This document shows, in pieces, positions 1 through 7,892 of a DNA stretch of 24,197 bases; the stretch's first letter is position 1; the number at the start of each line of letters is the position of its first letter. Origin of the DNA: a virus. Position numbers and translations under genes: made by a program. The stretch spans positions 1 through 24,197 of IMG/VR virus record IMGVR_UViG_3300035670_001213, one strand, 5' to 3'. Below the pieces are notes generated by a model. It searched no databases, was not told the origin of the DNA, and saw only the letters and a program-made list of their open reading frames with translations.

Positions 1-15
1 CGATAGAATAACCTT

Positions 16-43
16 AGGTCTGTGACCTTTCCCTAGGCTGTGC
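16..43 (+). promoter_or_regulatory. Intergenic element copy 1, upstream of the tail tube gene
   Basis: A 13-base hairpin-forming segment (AGGTCTGTGACCT, 5-bp stem) is followed after six bases by AGGCTGTGC. The same arrangement, with identical spacing, recurs at 12322-12349; the two match at about 22 of 28 positions. Here it lies in the leader of the tail tube gene, and GGGTTTGTATCGTACATC follows it, which resembles the leader motif at 11007-11029. Role unknown: a transcription or RNA-processing signal is inference. Confidence 0.45.
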
Positions 44-89
44 TGTTGGGTTTGTATCGTACATCAAACTAGCTCCAGGGAGGGGCATC

Positions 90-509
90 ATGACAACCTA
101 TCGCGGCGAAGGCGGCTCTGTCCGTTTTAATAAGGTGGCACCGGCCTCTGGCATTGCTCAAGTACGGTCTTGGTCTATGAACGTTGAGAAAACGGAAGTG
201 GAGACCACCGATCTGGGTTCTGGCTACCGGAAATATATGGGGTCTCTGGTGGGTGCATCTGGCACGGCTGAAATCTTCTATGATGCTGGGGCCACCTCTA
301 GCACCAAGGACTTTTTGGATGCGGTGAACGACCCCGAGGACGATGCCGACAGCATTTTCGAGCTTTACACCACCGATGACCGCAAGATCACCTTTAACGG
401 CATGATCACCGGCATGGACATTAGTGCCACTCCGGGAGAGGCCATCATGGGATCTTGTTCCTTCCGATGCAATGGCACCATCACCACTAGCGGACTGTAC
501 ACGGCTTAA
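90..509 (+). CDS. Major tail tube protein
   Basis: This 139-residue protein is very probably the subunit that polymerises into the tail tube. Length, beta-rich composition, a charged loop near residues 80-95 (NDPEDDADSIFELYTTDD) and the GEAIMGSCSFRCNG segment near the C-terminus fit siphophage tail tube proteins. Position supports it: it lies two bases before the tail assembly chaperone and then the tape measure, the standard order in lambda-like phages (V, G/T, H). The ATG at 90 has a good ribosome binding site (AGGGAGGGG, four bases upstream). It lacks the extra C-terminal Ig-like domain of lambda gpV. I assign by context and general sequence character; no catalytic motif is expected. Confidence 0.85.
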   Translation: MTTYRGEGGSVRFNKVAPASGIAQVRSWSMNVEKTEVETTDLGSGYRKYMGSLVGASGTAEIFYDAGATSSTKDFLDAVNDPEDDADSIFELYTTDDRKITFNGMITGMDISATPGEAIMGSCSFRCNGTITTSGLYTA

Positions 510-511
510 TT

Positions 512-883
512 ATGGCAACGACTAAGCGACTGATTGACCGGCTCAAAGAGGCTGAGGGGTGGCAGGTACAGACCCGCTATCCCTATGAGCTTAAGGACGC
601 AAAGGGGGATGTAATTGAAACCCTCTATTTCCGCCCCCGTACCCGTGCTGTCCGCAAAAAAGTGCAGTCTATGAACCCCAAGGATGCGGCGGAATACACC
701 ACCTATATGCTGATTTCCTCGGCTGAATTGGCGGATGGTTCCAAGGCCTTTGAGTTGGGGGATTTTGACATTCTGCAACGGGAAATCAGCGAGTCCCAGT
801 TGGATGAGCTTGAACTGTTCATGATCAATGCTGGGGCTAGTGCCACGCTGGAAGACGAAAAAAAAGACTCAGCGACGACCTAG
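512..883 (+). CDS. Tail assembly chaperone, short form (lambda gpG-like)
   Basis: This 123-residue protein precedes the tape measure gene, the place of gpG in lambda. Proteins of this family bind the tape measure protein during tail assembly and are absent from the mature virion. It starts two bases after the tail tube stop and is probably translated with it. Near its 3' end the zero-frame codons read GAA AAA AAA GAC, giving an A AAA AAA slippery heptamer at 859-865; the zero frame stops at TAG 881-883, while the -1 frame stays open to 1053 and meets the tape measure start. Together with the extension this is the usual G/GT pair. Zero-frame product recognised from context, length and frameshift signal. 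Confidence 0.85.
   Translation: MATTKRLIDRLKEAEGWQVQTRYPYELKDAKGDVIETLYFRPRTRAVRKKVQSMNPKDAAEYTTYMLISSAELADGSKAFELGDFDILQREISESQLDELELFMINAGASATLEDEKKDSATT
859..865 (+). other. Programmed -1 ribosomal frameshift site, A AAA AAA
   Basis: Eight adenines (858-865) place a perfect A AAA AAA heptamer in the zero frame, followed by G. A short stem is possible just downstream, AGCG at 871-874 with CGCT at 885-888. The zero frame terminates 16 bases later, and the -1 frame encodes a T-like domain up to 1053. A frameshift between two tail genes just before the tape measure is a known conserved feature of double-stranded DNA tailed phages. Confidence 0.85.
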
Positions 884-1053
884 ACGCTCGTTTTGAGTAT
901 CAGTTGGCGAAAGACCTGGGCATGACCGTACAACAACTAAACGACAACATGACCCAGGATGAGTTTGTGGGCTGGGTGGCCTTCTATGAATTGGCCTACG
1001 AAGACCAGCAGAAGATGTTAGAAGACGCTAAGCGCAACCGCCGGAGGGCATAA
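865..1053 (+). CDS. Tail assembly chaperone, -1 frame extension (gpT-like part of gpGT)
   Basis: After the -1 slip the ribosome would read 62 further residues, from RLSDDLDARFEYQLAKDLG to a lysine/arginine-rich end, stopping at TAA 1051-1053. The fusion, counted from 512, would be about 180 residues. The segment has the LGMTVQQL...EFVGWVAFYE pattern common in T domains of siphophage chaperones, in which T recruits the tail tube protein to the tape-measure/chaperone complex. No initiation site of its own is obvious and it abuts the tape measure ATG at 1054. It has no independent start in the plain reading frames, so a simple gene caller would miss it. Confidence 0.85.
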   Translation, partial: RLSDDLDARFEYQLAKDLGMTVQQLNDNMTQDEFVGWVAFYELAYEDQQKMLEDAKRNRRRA

Positions 1054-4000
1054 ATGGCTACTTTGTTTACTGTCGGGATTGAGGTACAGGCTAGCCAGGC
1101 CCAGCAGGCGATCCTACGTCTAGAAAGAGCCTTTAACCAAATGTCTGCCTCTGCAAGTGGGGCACAACAGGCGGGGCGGGATGTGGGACGAGAGCTAAAT
1201 GAGTCCACCCGGCAGATCAATAAATACGCCGATGAGATGGAGAAGGCGGCTAGGTCTCAAATGGATTTTGAGCGCGGAGCGTTGGCGGTATCGGCGGCCA
1301 TGGGGGCCTTAGCCTTCAAGGCAAAGCAGTATATTAACTCTGTGACCCAAGTGGGACAGGCGGTACAGGGGGCTGTAGCGGCGAACTCCACCCTAGCCAA
1401 GGATGCCAAGGGACTAGACCAGGCATTCCGGCAGTTGACGAAGGAATTGAACTACTCCACCAATAGCATGGAGTTAAACAAGGCGGCCTATGATGTGCTG
1501 TCGGCAGGGGTGAGTGATACCGCTGATGTGCTGAACGTCATGAAGGCTGGGGTGGCAGGGGCAAAGGGGGGATTCTCTGACCTAGGTACAGTGACCGATG
1601 CGGTGACAACCATCATGAATGCCTATGGGAAATCGGCATCTGAGGCCCAGAAGATCGTGGACATGATGATCACCACCCAGAACGACGGGAAGATCGTCGC
1701 GGCTCAGTATGGGCAACAAATTGGGGTAGTGGCGGCTGGTGCGGCTAATGCCGGGGTCAAACTGGAGGAACTTAACGCCGCTGTCTCTGTGGCAACGGTG
1801 GCCGGGGTACAGATTAGCAGTACCTTTACTGGGCTAAGACAAGCCATTAGCTCGATTGTGTCCCCCTCTGAACAGGCCAAGAAACTAGCCAAGGAATTGG
1901 GGATTGAGTTTAGCCAGAATGCCCTGAAATCAAAGGGTTTTGCTGGGGTGTTGAAGGACGTAGCGGCCGCTACCAAGGGCAATGCTGAGCAGATCACCAA
2001 GCTTTTTGGTTCAGTGGAAGCCAAGGCGACCATTGACCCTATCCTGAACAACCTACAGAAGTACGAGCAATTCCTGAACAACCAGACCAAGGCGGCGGGG
2101 TCGGCGGCTGATGCAACGGCTAAGGTGACTAAAGGGCTAGGAGCGGCTCAGGCGGCCCTAGCCAATATTGCAACCGAGGCTAGCCGCAAGGTATTTGAGA
2201 CCATCGAGCCGGGTGTTACTCTGCTAACCAATGCGACAACGGGGCTAGCCAAGGTCTTTGTTGACCTCCCCGAGCCGATCCAAAAAGTTGTGATCGGTAT
2301 TGGGTTAGTAACGGCGGGAGTAGCGGCGGCAACAGCGGCAACTATTGCCTTTAATGCTGTTGGGCTGACGGCTAGCGCCATTATGGGGGGATTAGCGACA
2401 GCGGTAGGGATTTTGACCGCTCCCATTACCCTGGTTGTCATTGGCATTGGGGCGGCCGCCTTAGCCTTCAAAGAGTTTTACGACAGTAGCGAGAACTTGC
2501 GTAAGGTATTGGCTCGGTTTGGGGATGCGGCGACTAAGATATTTAATGTCTTTGCTCGGGCTGTGGCACGGGTAACAGGCACATTTGGGGATTATGAGTC
2601 TGGCACTACCAGCGCATTAAAAGGGACAGGGGATGCTATCGCTCGATTCCTAGAGGGGGCGGTTAGCGGCTTTGAGAATTTCGCTAAATTTATCGAGTCA
2701 AGAGCGGCGGCTATCAATGCCACGATTAAGAGCATTGGGGACGGCTTTAATGCGGTGGCTGATGCGGCTCTTTACATCTTTGACCTCAAGACCTCAGGCA
2801 AAGAGCAGGCAGATATTAACCTGCGCCAGCGTCAGGCCCAGAGACGGATAGCAGAGGAACAAATTCCGCCCTATCTCCGCAACCGTGCCCAACAGGCGGC
2901 TGTGGCTAAGGCTAGTGCAACATCAGCGGCTACAGCATCAGCGGTCACATATCCAGGGATGGATGAAGAAGAACGCAAAAAGCTAGAGCAGGAGGCCCTG
3001 CGCCAGGAAAAAGAACTGGCAGACAAGCGTAAGCAAGAATTTGAGGAACGACAACGACTGGAACGGGAAGCCTTCCAAGACCGGAAGCAATACGAGGAAA
3101 CCACCCTCAACCAGCGCACCAACTATGAGATGCGGATCTTTGACCTGCAAACCAGGCACCAACAGATCCTCAAAGACCAGCGTTTAGAGACCGAGAGCGA
3201 GATCGCCAGGGCTGTTATCAGAAGCCAGCAGGAAATAGAGTCCTTGCAACGGCAGATTGAGCGGCGACGGTTAGAGCGTCAGTTACAGATGCAACAGCGG
3301 GCTATGCAGGTCATGGGGCTTAGCCAACAGATGGCCTTTGAACAGGGACAGGCTGGACAGGCGGCGAAGTTCAACCAAGGGCAGTTTGTTGGCGGTGGCG
3401 GTGGTGCCGCCATGGCATCTCTATCGGGCATCCTGGCCTATACCGGCAACACAGGCATTGGCTCTGGCCCTCACCTAGACTTAAGGGGCTTTACCGGGGC
3501 TGACCGCAAAAACAGAATTGGCCCCCAGCGACTAAAAGAGATTTCCCAGATGATTCAGGCGGGCAATAAGCCGCTGTCTGCATGGGGCATCACTTCTGGC
3601 TATGGGCCAAGACGGGCCCCTGTGGCTGGTGCCTCTACGTTTCACCCTGGTTTTGACTACGGCACCCCAGCGGGAACGCCGATCCGGTTTACGGGGCAAG
3701 CGACCAACGTCAAACAACGTCCCAATCAGGGCGGGGCTGGTCATGTGCTGGAAATCACCCTGCCCACGGGGGAGATTGTACAGTTGTTGCACCTACAGAA
3801 GTTTGGACAGGCCCTAGGACAAGCGGCTAAGCAGGGCGGGGCTATGCCCTCGGGTGGGGCCAATAGTCGGGGTAATGCCATTGCTCAGGCGGCTAAAATC
3901 CTGGGTGTTAATCCCCTAGACCTAGCAACTATCATCGAGTTTGAATCAGACGGGATACCCAACAGACGGGGCGGGGCTGGCGGCAATTATCAGGGGCTAA

Positions 4001-5445
4001 TTCAGTTTGGCCCAGCAGAGCGCAAGAAGTACGGCTATAACCCTGGCATGAGTTTTGAGGATCAAGTGCTTGGCCCTGTGGTGCGCTACTTCAAAGACCG
4101 CTTTAAGGGTGTGGGGATGAGTACCCAAGGGGCTAGTCTAGAAGACCTCTACACCACCGTCTTGGCGGGGAATCCTAAAGCGAATCGGGGGGCAAGGGAT
4201 GCCTTTGGTACCAGTGCCCGTTCTGGTGTGCAAAAAATGCTCAAGCCGGGGGCGGATCGGGATGTTGCCCTTAAGAAATACTTTGGCGGCAATGCTCCCG
4301 GTGGCGGCGGGGCCGGTGGGGGAATGGAACCCTACGGACTAGCCAACGTGCCAAATGTTACCGTCACCCAGCTAGACCTACAGGCCAAGCTAAATGAGCT
4401 TCACACCGAGCAATCGATCAACCTCCGAGAGCAGGCTATTGAACAGGCTGAGCTAAACAAACTTATCCAAGAGCAAGCCAATATTGCCCCCCAGATGATG
4501 CGGGACAACCTACGGCAACTCAAGGAACAGACCCGGCAGATAGAGGTTGAATCCAATTTGCTACGGCTACAAGGCGAGGAACGCAAGGACTACCTAGCCC
4601 AGTTGGAGTATGAAAAGCTCTACAAAAACGAGATACTAGCCCTAGAGCAAGCGATCCGCGACACCAGTGACCCGGTGCAGAAGTTGGCCCTGCAAAAGGC
4701 CCTTGTCGAGGCAGTGAAACAGGAGGGGGAAGTGCGGGCGGCTATCGCTGTCAACCAGGCGGCCCAAGACCAACTAGAGTCCCAGCGTAAACAGGTGGAG
4801 TGGGCCGAAAGCCAAATCCAATCCCTCAAGTCCCTGACGTTTTCCATGTCTGTGATGAATCAGGAACAGGAAATGGCAGTCCGTATGGCTGACAACATGG
4901 GTAATGCCTTTGCTGATGCCTTTACCCGATTTGCTACTGGTACCGGGACGGCCCAAGAGGCCTTTGCTGGGTTCATGTCTGGTATGGTCAGCGTCTTTGC
5001 TCAGGAAGTCCAGCGGATGGTGGCAGTAGCGGTGGCTAATAACCTGTTCCCTGGGCTATTGAATCTCTTTGGGGGCGGTGGTGCCCCTAGCCTGTTTGGT
5101 GGCGGTTTTAGTGGTGGTGGTGGTTTCTCAATTGGGGGCATTACCGGCGGTGTGGCCAGTGGCGTGGCCTTACCTGGCTTCTCAGTTCCCGCTCTAGCCG
5201 ATGGGGGTGTGGTTCGTAAGCCCACCATGGCTCTCATTGGAGAGCGTGGCCCTGAGGCCGTGGTACCCCTTGATCAGATGGGCGGCGGGGTTAACTCAGT
5301 GGTTAATGTCACTGTCAACAATGATGGCTCTGTGAAGACGGACAGCAACCAGGGCAACGAATTGGGCAGGGCCATCCAGAGGGCTGTGGTGGATGAGATT
5401 GCCCGCCAAAAACGTAGCGGAGGACTCCTAGCGAGTGTGAAATAA
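1054..5445 (+). CDS. Tape measure protein with embedded M23-like and lysozyme-like domains
   Basis: This 1463-residue protein sets tail length and is expected to help DNA ejection. Residues about 60-360 have the helical, Ala/Gln-rich character of tape measure cores. Hydrophobic Gly/Ala segments lie around 405-475, and charged coiled coils at about 640-770 and 1110-1270. Two hydrolase-like domains sit between. Residues about 790-925 carry M23 endopeptidase motifs in permuted order, with GPHLDL (His about 807) before FHPGFDYGTPAGTPI (about 862). Residues about 930-1080 resemble a lytic transglycosylase or lysozyme (IIEFESDG, candidate Glu near 960, then YQGLIQFG). The C-terminus has the ADGGVVRKPTMALIGERGPE signature typical of tape measures. 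The ATG follows CCGGAGG. It would digest peptidoglycan locally during infection; that is inferred. Confidence 0.92.
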   Translation: MATLFTVGIEVQASQAQQAILRLERAFNQMSASASGAQQAGRDVGRELNESTRQINKYADEMEKAARSQMDFERGALAVSAAMGALAFKAKQYINSVTQVGQAVQGAVAANSTLAKDAKGLDQAFRQLTKELNYSTNSMELNKAAYDVLSAGVSDTADVLNVMKAGVAGAKGGFSDLGTVTDAVTTIMNAYGKSASEAQKIVDMMITTQNDGKIVAAQYGQQIGVVAAGAANAGVKLEELNAAVSVATVAGVQISSTFTGLRQAISSIVSPSEQAKKLAKELGIEFSQNALKSKGFAGVLKDVAAATKGNAEQITKLFGSVEAKATIDPILNNLQKYEQFLNNQTKAAGSAADATAKVTKGLGAAQAALANIATEASRKVFETIEPGVTLLTNATTGLAKVFVDLPEPIQKVVIGIGLVTAGVAAATAATIAFNAVGLTASAIMGGLATAVGILTAPITLVVIGIGAAALAFKEFYDSSENLRKVLARFGDAATKIFNVFARAVARVTGTFGDYESGTTSALKGTGDAIARFLEGAVSGFENFAKFIESRAAAINATIKSIGDGFNAVADAALYIFDLKTSGKEQADINLRQRQAQRRIAEEQIPPYLRNRAQQAAVAKASATSAATASAVTYPGMDEEERKKLEQEALRQEKELADKRKQEFEERQRLEREAFQDRKQYEETTLNQRTNYEMRIFDLQTRHQQILKDQRLETESEIARAVIRSQQEIESLQRQIERRRLERQLQMQQRAMQVMGLSQQMAFEQGQAGQAAKFNQGQFVGGGGGAAMASLSGILAYTGNTGIGSGPHLDLRGFTGADRKNRIGPQRLKEISQMIQAGNKPLSAWGITSGYGPRRAPVAGASTFHPGFDYGTPAGTPIRFTGQATNVKQRPNQGGAGHVLEITLPTGEIVQLLHLQKFGQALGQAAKQGGAMPSGGANSRGNAIAQAAKILGVNPLDLATIIEFESDGIPNRRGGAGGNYQGLIQFGPAERKKYGYNPGMSFEDQVLGPVVRYFKDRFKGVGMSTQGASLEDLYTTVLAGNPKANRGARDAFGTSARSGVQKMLKPGADRDVALKKYFGGNAPGGGGAGGGMEPYGLANVPNVTVTQLDLQAKLNELHTEQSINLREQAIEQAELNKLIQEQANIAPQMMRDNLRQLKEQTRQIEVESNLLRLQGEERKDYLAQLEYEKLYKNEILALEQAIRDTSDPVQKLALQKALVEAVKQEGEVRAAIAVNQAAQDQLESQRKQVEWAESQIQSLKSLTFSMSVMNQEQEMAVRMADNMGNAFADAFTRFATGTGTAQEAFAGFMSGMVSVFAQEVQRMVAVAVANNLFPGLLNLFGGGGAPSLFGGGFSGGGGFSIGGITGGVASGVALPGFSVPALADGGVVRKPTMALIGERGPEAVVPLDQMGGGVNSVVNVTVNNDGSVKTDSNQGNELGRAIQRAVVDEIARQKRSGGLLASVK

Positions 5446-5786
5446 TGCCCAGTACCCTAACCTTCTCCATTCAATACGGAGCAACCAAGAACACTACCAC
5501 CCGAGTTAAGCGACTAAGCTTTGGGGATGGCTATGAGCAAGTGGCCCCCGATGGGATCAACGTCATTGACGAGACATGGGATGTGGTGACGGTTCCCCTA
5601 CGGGATTCGGTGGCAGATACCCTAGAAAGCACCCTTAACGGGCTATTGGGGGAATGGTTCTACTGGACACCACCCTATGGCTCAGAGGGCAAATACAGGC
5701 TAAATTCTGCCATCAGTCGCAACTATGTGGGGGTGAGCAGTTCCACCCTCTCCTTTACCCTGAAAAAAGTTTATGCCAGCACCTAA
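5445..5786 (+). CDS. Minor tail protein, gpM-like
   Basis: This 113-residue protein begins inside the tape measure stop codon (TAATG), a coupling typical of tail operons. The KRLSFGDGYEQVAPDGIN segment near residues 24-41 and the EWFYWTPPYG segment near 68 are characteristic of the lambda M family of tail-tip proteins. In lambda, M acts late in tip assembly, next to L and at the junction with the tail tube. Neighbours support this: tape measure before, gpL after with a 14-base overlap. Confidence 0.9.
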   Translation: MPSTLTFSIQYGATKNTTTRVKRLSFGDGYEQVAPDGINVIDETWDVVTVPLRDSVADTLESTLNGLLGEWFYWTPPYGSEGKYRLNSAISRNYVGVSSSTLSFTLKKVYAST

Positions 5787-6453
5787 CAGTGACCTTCAAC
5801 GGCTCTACCATTCCGGCATCGTGGCCCTGTTCACCCTTGACCTAACGGCTATCGGTGGCGGGGTCTATCGGTTCTGCAATTACAACCAGACCAGTGGGGC
5901 TAATGTCAGTTTTGGGGGCGTGGTTTATCAGGCTGTACCGATTGTGGCGGAGGGGTTTGAAATTAACAGCACGGGACAGATTCCCACCCCTACCCTCAAG
6001 GTCTCTAATGTTTTTGGGGTGATCACTGGATTGATTGGGCAGTATGACGATCTGGTGGGGGCCAAGCTCACCCGGCGGCGCACCCTAACCAAGTATCTGG
6101 ATGGGCAATCAGCGGCCGACAGTAGTGCCTATTTCCCTGATGACATCTGGTATGTTGAGCGGAAAGTCAAAGAAGATAAGTTATCGGTCGAGTTCCAGCT
6201 AGCCTCATCCCTTGACCTGGAAGGGGTGCAGATTCCGTTCCGGTTAATGATCCAAAATACCTGTGTCTGGCAGTATCGGGGCGATGGTTGTGGCTATGGG
6301 GGTGGCCCTGTGGCTGATGAATTTGATAACCCGACGGGTGATGCCAATCTAGACAAGTGCGGCAAGCGTGTCACCTCTTGCCGTCTCAGGTTTGGGCAGT
6401 TTGGGCAATTGCCTTTTGGGGGATTTCCTGGGCTGGATAGACGGGCGTTTTGA
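5773..6453 (+). CDS. Minor tail protein, gpL-like, with four-cysteine iron-sulfur motif
   Basis: This 226-residue protein overlaps gpM by 14 bases. It matches the lambda L family and ends with the usual LPFGGFPG segment. Four cysteines lie at residues 164, 173, 196 and 203; these spacings (9, 23, 7) are, from memory, those of the [4Fe-4S] ligands in lambda gpL, so an iron-sulfur cluster is likely. L forms part of the tail tip between tube and host-recognition proteins. In lambda, K follows L directly; here K is 4.6 kb away, behind accessory block 1. The C-terminus looks complete, so the block lies outside the gene. The start ATG at 5773 has no strong ribosome binding site and probably relies on coupling to gpM. 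Confidence 0.9.
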   Translation: MPAPNSDLQRLYHSGIVALFTLDLTAIGGGVYRFCNYNQTSGANVSFGGVVYQAVPIVAEGFEINSTGQIPTPTLKVSNVFGVITGLIGQYDDLVGAKLTRRRTLTKYLDGQSAADSSAYFPDDIWYVERKVKEDKLSVEFQLASSLDLEGVQIPFRLMIQNTCVWQYRGDGCGYGGGPVADEFDNPTGDANLDKCGKRVTSCRLRFGQFGQLPFGGFPGLDRRAF

Positions 6454-6456
6454 TGT

Positions 6457-6477
6457 CTGTGCGATACACTGAACATT
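6457..6477 (-). repeat. Left-edge inverted copy of the leader motif found before gpK
   Basis: Read on the minus strand this is AATGTTCAGTGTATCGCACAG with two bases missing relative to 11007-11029 and one mismatch. It lies immediately after the gpL stop, in opposite orientation to the copies at 11007 and 16936. It could be a terminal repeat of the inserted block or a repeated regulatory motif; the sequence alone does not decide. Confidence 0.4.
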
Positions 6478-6506
6478 GAGCGTGAATACCTGTTTAATGC
6501 CATACC

Positions 6507-6532
6507 TGGGGGATTGAGCCACCCCCTTTTTT
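6507..6532 (+). terminator. Rho-independent terminator after the tail tube-gpL operon
   Basis: GGGGG (6508-6512) pairs with CCCCC (6522-6526) across a nine-base loop, and six T residues follow. This is a classic intrinsic terminator about 55 bases after the gpL stop. It would end transcription of the first tail operon, so K, I and J would need their own promoter or antitermination. Confidence 0.75.
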
Positions 6533-6534
6533 AT

Positions 6535-6879
6535 ATGTCAGACTCTCCTCTGGAATCACGATTCAAGCGGTTATTCAACAAACTCCATCCAGACCTGGAG
6601 TTAATCCACGACCAAGTTAAGCCCGTCCCTAAGCGCAAGTTTCGCCTTGATTTTGCCCACCCCGAATCCCTGGTGGGCATTGAAATATCTGGGGGGATTT
6701 GGCGCAAAGGCGGGCATTCTAGTGGCTCTGGGTTGATGCGAGACTACGAGAAGATGAACTTAGCCCAAGCCCATGGTTGGATTGTGTTTCAATTGGCCAG
6801 CAAGCAGATTACCCCCCAGTGGTGTGACCTGATTGCCGAGGTAATTCGGGAAAGGTTAGAGATGGACAATCGGGGCTAA
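6535..6879 (+). CDS. Phage nuclease-like protein of the PD-(D/E)XK / DUF559-Vsr type
   Basis: This 114-residue protein has the KFRLDFAHPESLVGIEISGG segment followed by a Gly-rich stretch, then MRDYEKMNLAQAHGWIVFQ. It belongs to a group of small phage endonuclease-like proteins related to the Vsr/DUF559 fold: Asp39 and Glu50 are the likely metal ligands, while the usual following lysine is replaced by serine. Related proteins occur often in phage genomes; their substrate is unclear. The frame opens at TTG 6514, but that codon lies in the terminator loop, so I choose the ATG at 6535. Neither has a good ribosome binding site. Codon use resembles the tail genes. It is the first gene of the accessory block and faces the same way as the tail genes. 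Confidence 0.75.
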   Translation: MSDSPLESRFKRLFNKLHPDLELIHDQVKPVPKRKFRLDFAHPESLVGIEISGGIWRKGGHSSGSGLMRDYEKMNLAQAHGWIVFQLASKQITPQWCDLIAEVIRERLEMDNRG

Positions 6880-6924
6880 CTGTTTGATGTAGCATAGGCA
6901 AAACGTTGTTGTTGAGTGTTCCCT

Positions 6925-7173
6925 ATGACTACCAGAACTTGCCCCACCTGCTCTGCCAAATGGATTGACGACCAACTCTATTGGTCAACGGGGAAACCCG
7001 GCTCTGAGTTAGACCTAGCAGGACTTGTCTGCAATCCCTCCGCCAAGGGCCGGCGGTGCATTAACCCCTGTCGAGGGCTAGATGGGGGCGATACCTGGCA
7101 AAAAAGAAGCCAGCACCTCGATAAGGCCCTGGCGGAGATTGATGTGGCGTTTTCTGCGTCGGTTATGGATTAG
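6925..7173 (+). CDS. Small cysteine-rich protein, function unknown
   Basis: This 82-residue protein starts CPTC within its first ten residues, has further cysteines in LVCN, RCIN and PCRG, and then GGDTWQKRS. Five cysteines could form a zinc-binding knuckle. I recall similar proteins from cyanobacterial sources but no function. The frame also opens at GTG 6916; the ATG at 6925 is preferred although neither has a clear ribosome binding site. It overlaps the end of the next minus-strand gene by four bases, tail to tail. It may be cotranscribed with the nuclease-like gene, 45 bases upstream. Confidence 0.6.
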   Translation: MTTRTCPTCSAKWIDDQLYWSTGKPGSELDLAGLVCNPSAKGRRCINPCRGLDGGDTWQKRSQHLDKALAEIDVAFSASVMD

Positions 7174-7373
7174 CTACCCTGAATGGTGATTCGGATCACC
7201 TTGGATGAGTTAGGGGAATTGATGACTTCAATCTTTTTGCTTTGAGTAAACTTGATTAGTCCCTCTTCCCCGTATTTTTGGCGAAACCAGATCCCCGCTT
7301 CTGAATGGAATTTCCGTCCTTCGGCTTCACAGAGAAAATCATAGGTTCCGTCGATTGAGTTAGCTTGAAGCAT
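7170..7373 (-). CDS. Small protein, function unknown (67 residues)
   Basis: Begins MLQANSIDGTYDFLCEAEG and ends IRITIQGS. The frame extends upstream, but the ATG at 7373 is chosen because it follows the leader TCAACACAACCACGGAGACA, whose GGAG is a ribosome binding site and which also precedes the genes at 7830 and 9246. It lies 40 bases downstream of the gene at 7414-7830 and is probably cotranscribed from the promoter at 7860-7889. I see no known domain. Composition is AT-richer than the tail genes. Confidence 0.6.
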   Translation of the reverse strand: MLQANSIDGTYDFLCEAEGRKFHSEAGIWFRQKYGEEGLIKFTQSKKIEVINSPNSSKVIRITIQGS

Positions 7374-7413
7374 TTGCTTGTCTCCGTGGTTGTGTTGATT
7401 GATTTTGATTGGT

Positions 7414-7830
7414 TTAAGCAAAAAATACGTCATCTTCGGTGAGTGCTTTTACCGCAATCAATAAGTCTAGATCGTCTTTTGCAAATTCAACCATCTTGCT
7501 TAATGCACGCTTTTTTAACCCCCAATCTGAAACGATTCCTTCGTAGGCAATAAATCGCCAGCTATAAATTTCGTAGTCCAAGGCAATAGCGCTTTTCCCA
7601 AAAACACTTGCAACGTTGACGAGTTCACAATGAACTTCGTTGTTAGATTGTCCTTGTCCTTTGTGAATTTTGATACCCAGTTTCGGCATTTTGATTACCT
7701 CAATAGCTTTCTTGGAAACAAATCTGCACCCACCGACAAACCGAACCCAAAGCACGTTAGCCCATTCTTGGATTTCGATGATCGCGGAATCAAGGATATT
7801 TAGCTGTTGAGCGATTGCTGTAGTGTTCAT
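7414..7830 (-). CDS. Two-part small protein: shared 43-residue N-terminus plus unique C-terminal part
   Basis: As read, 138 residues. Residues 1-43 (from MNTTAIAQQLNILDSAIIEI to VSKKAI) are the same as in the gene at 8827-9246 except Arg36/Lys36; the rest is unrelated. An internal methionine at residue 48 (nt 7689) has its own ribosome binding site (GAGG, eight bases upstream), so a separate 91-residue protein starting MPKLGIKIHKGQG may be made instead or as well. The full frame starts at ATG 7830 behind GGAG and a strong promoter. The C-terminal part has no recognised domain. The case looks like a promoter and leader-coding module placed in front of an existing gene, which is inference. Confidence 0.6.
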   Translation of the reverse strand: MNTTAIAQQLNILDSAIIEIQEWANVLWVRFVGGCRFVSKKAIEVIKMPKLGIKIHKGQGQSNNEVHCELVNVASVFGKSAIALDYEIYSWRFIAYEGIVSDWGLKKRALSKMVEFAKDDLDLLIAVKALTEDDVFFA

Positions 7831-7892
7831 TGTGTCTCCGTGGTTGTGTTGACATCTTCAATATAACAAAACCTGCACAGAGATGTCAAGCA
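7725..7892. repeat. 168-bp direct repeat, copy 1 (promoter plus N-terminal coding module)
   Basis: Nearly identical to 9141-9308, offset 1416 bases. The repeat covers a minus-strand promoter, leader with ribosome binding site, and the first 35 or so codons of the gene at 7414-7830; weaker similarity continues inward to the end of the shared 43 residues. Outward, after a divergent gap, both copies have an eight-T run (A-tract on the minus strand) about 12 bases upstream of the -35 box. Confidence 0.9.
7860..7889 (-). promoter_or_regulatory. Strong sigma70-type promoter, copy 1
   Basis: On the minus strand TTGACA (7889-7884) is followed after 18 bases by TATATT (7865-7860); a TTATAT reading gives 17. 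An A-tract near 7906-7913 could act as an UP element. Inverted arms TGACATCT (7850-7857) and AGATGTCA (7881-7888) bracket the promoter core and overlap the -35 box, as a repressor operator would. It drives the genes at 7830 and probably 7373 with a leader of about 22 bases. Confidence 0.75.

Noticed and set aside
2148-2471. Minus-strand open frames within the tape measure and other tail genes
   Set aside because: They are overlaps of clearly coding plus-strand genes, of low-complexity composition and without ribosome binding sites.
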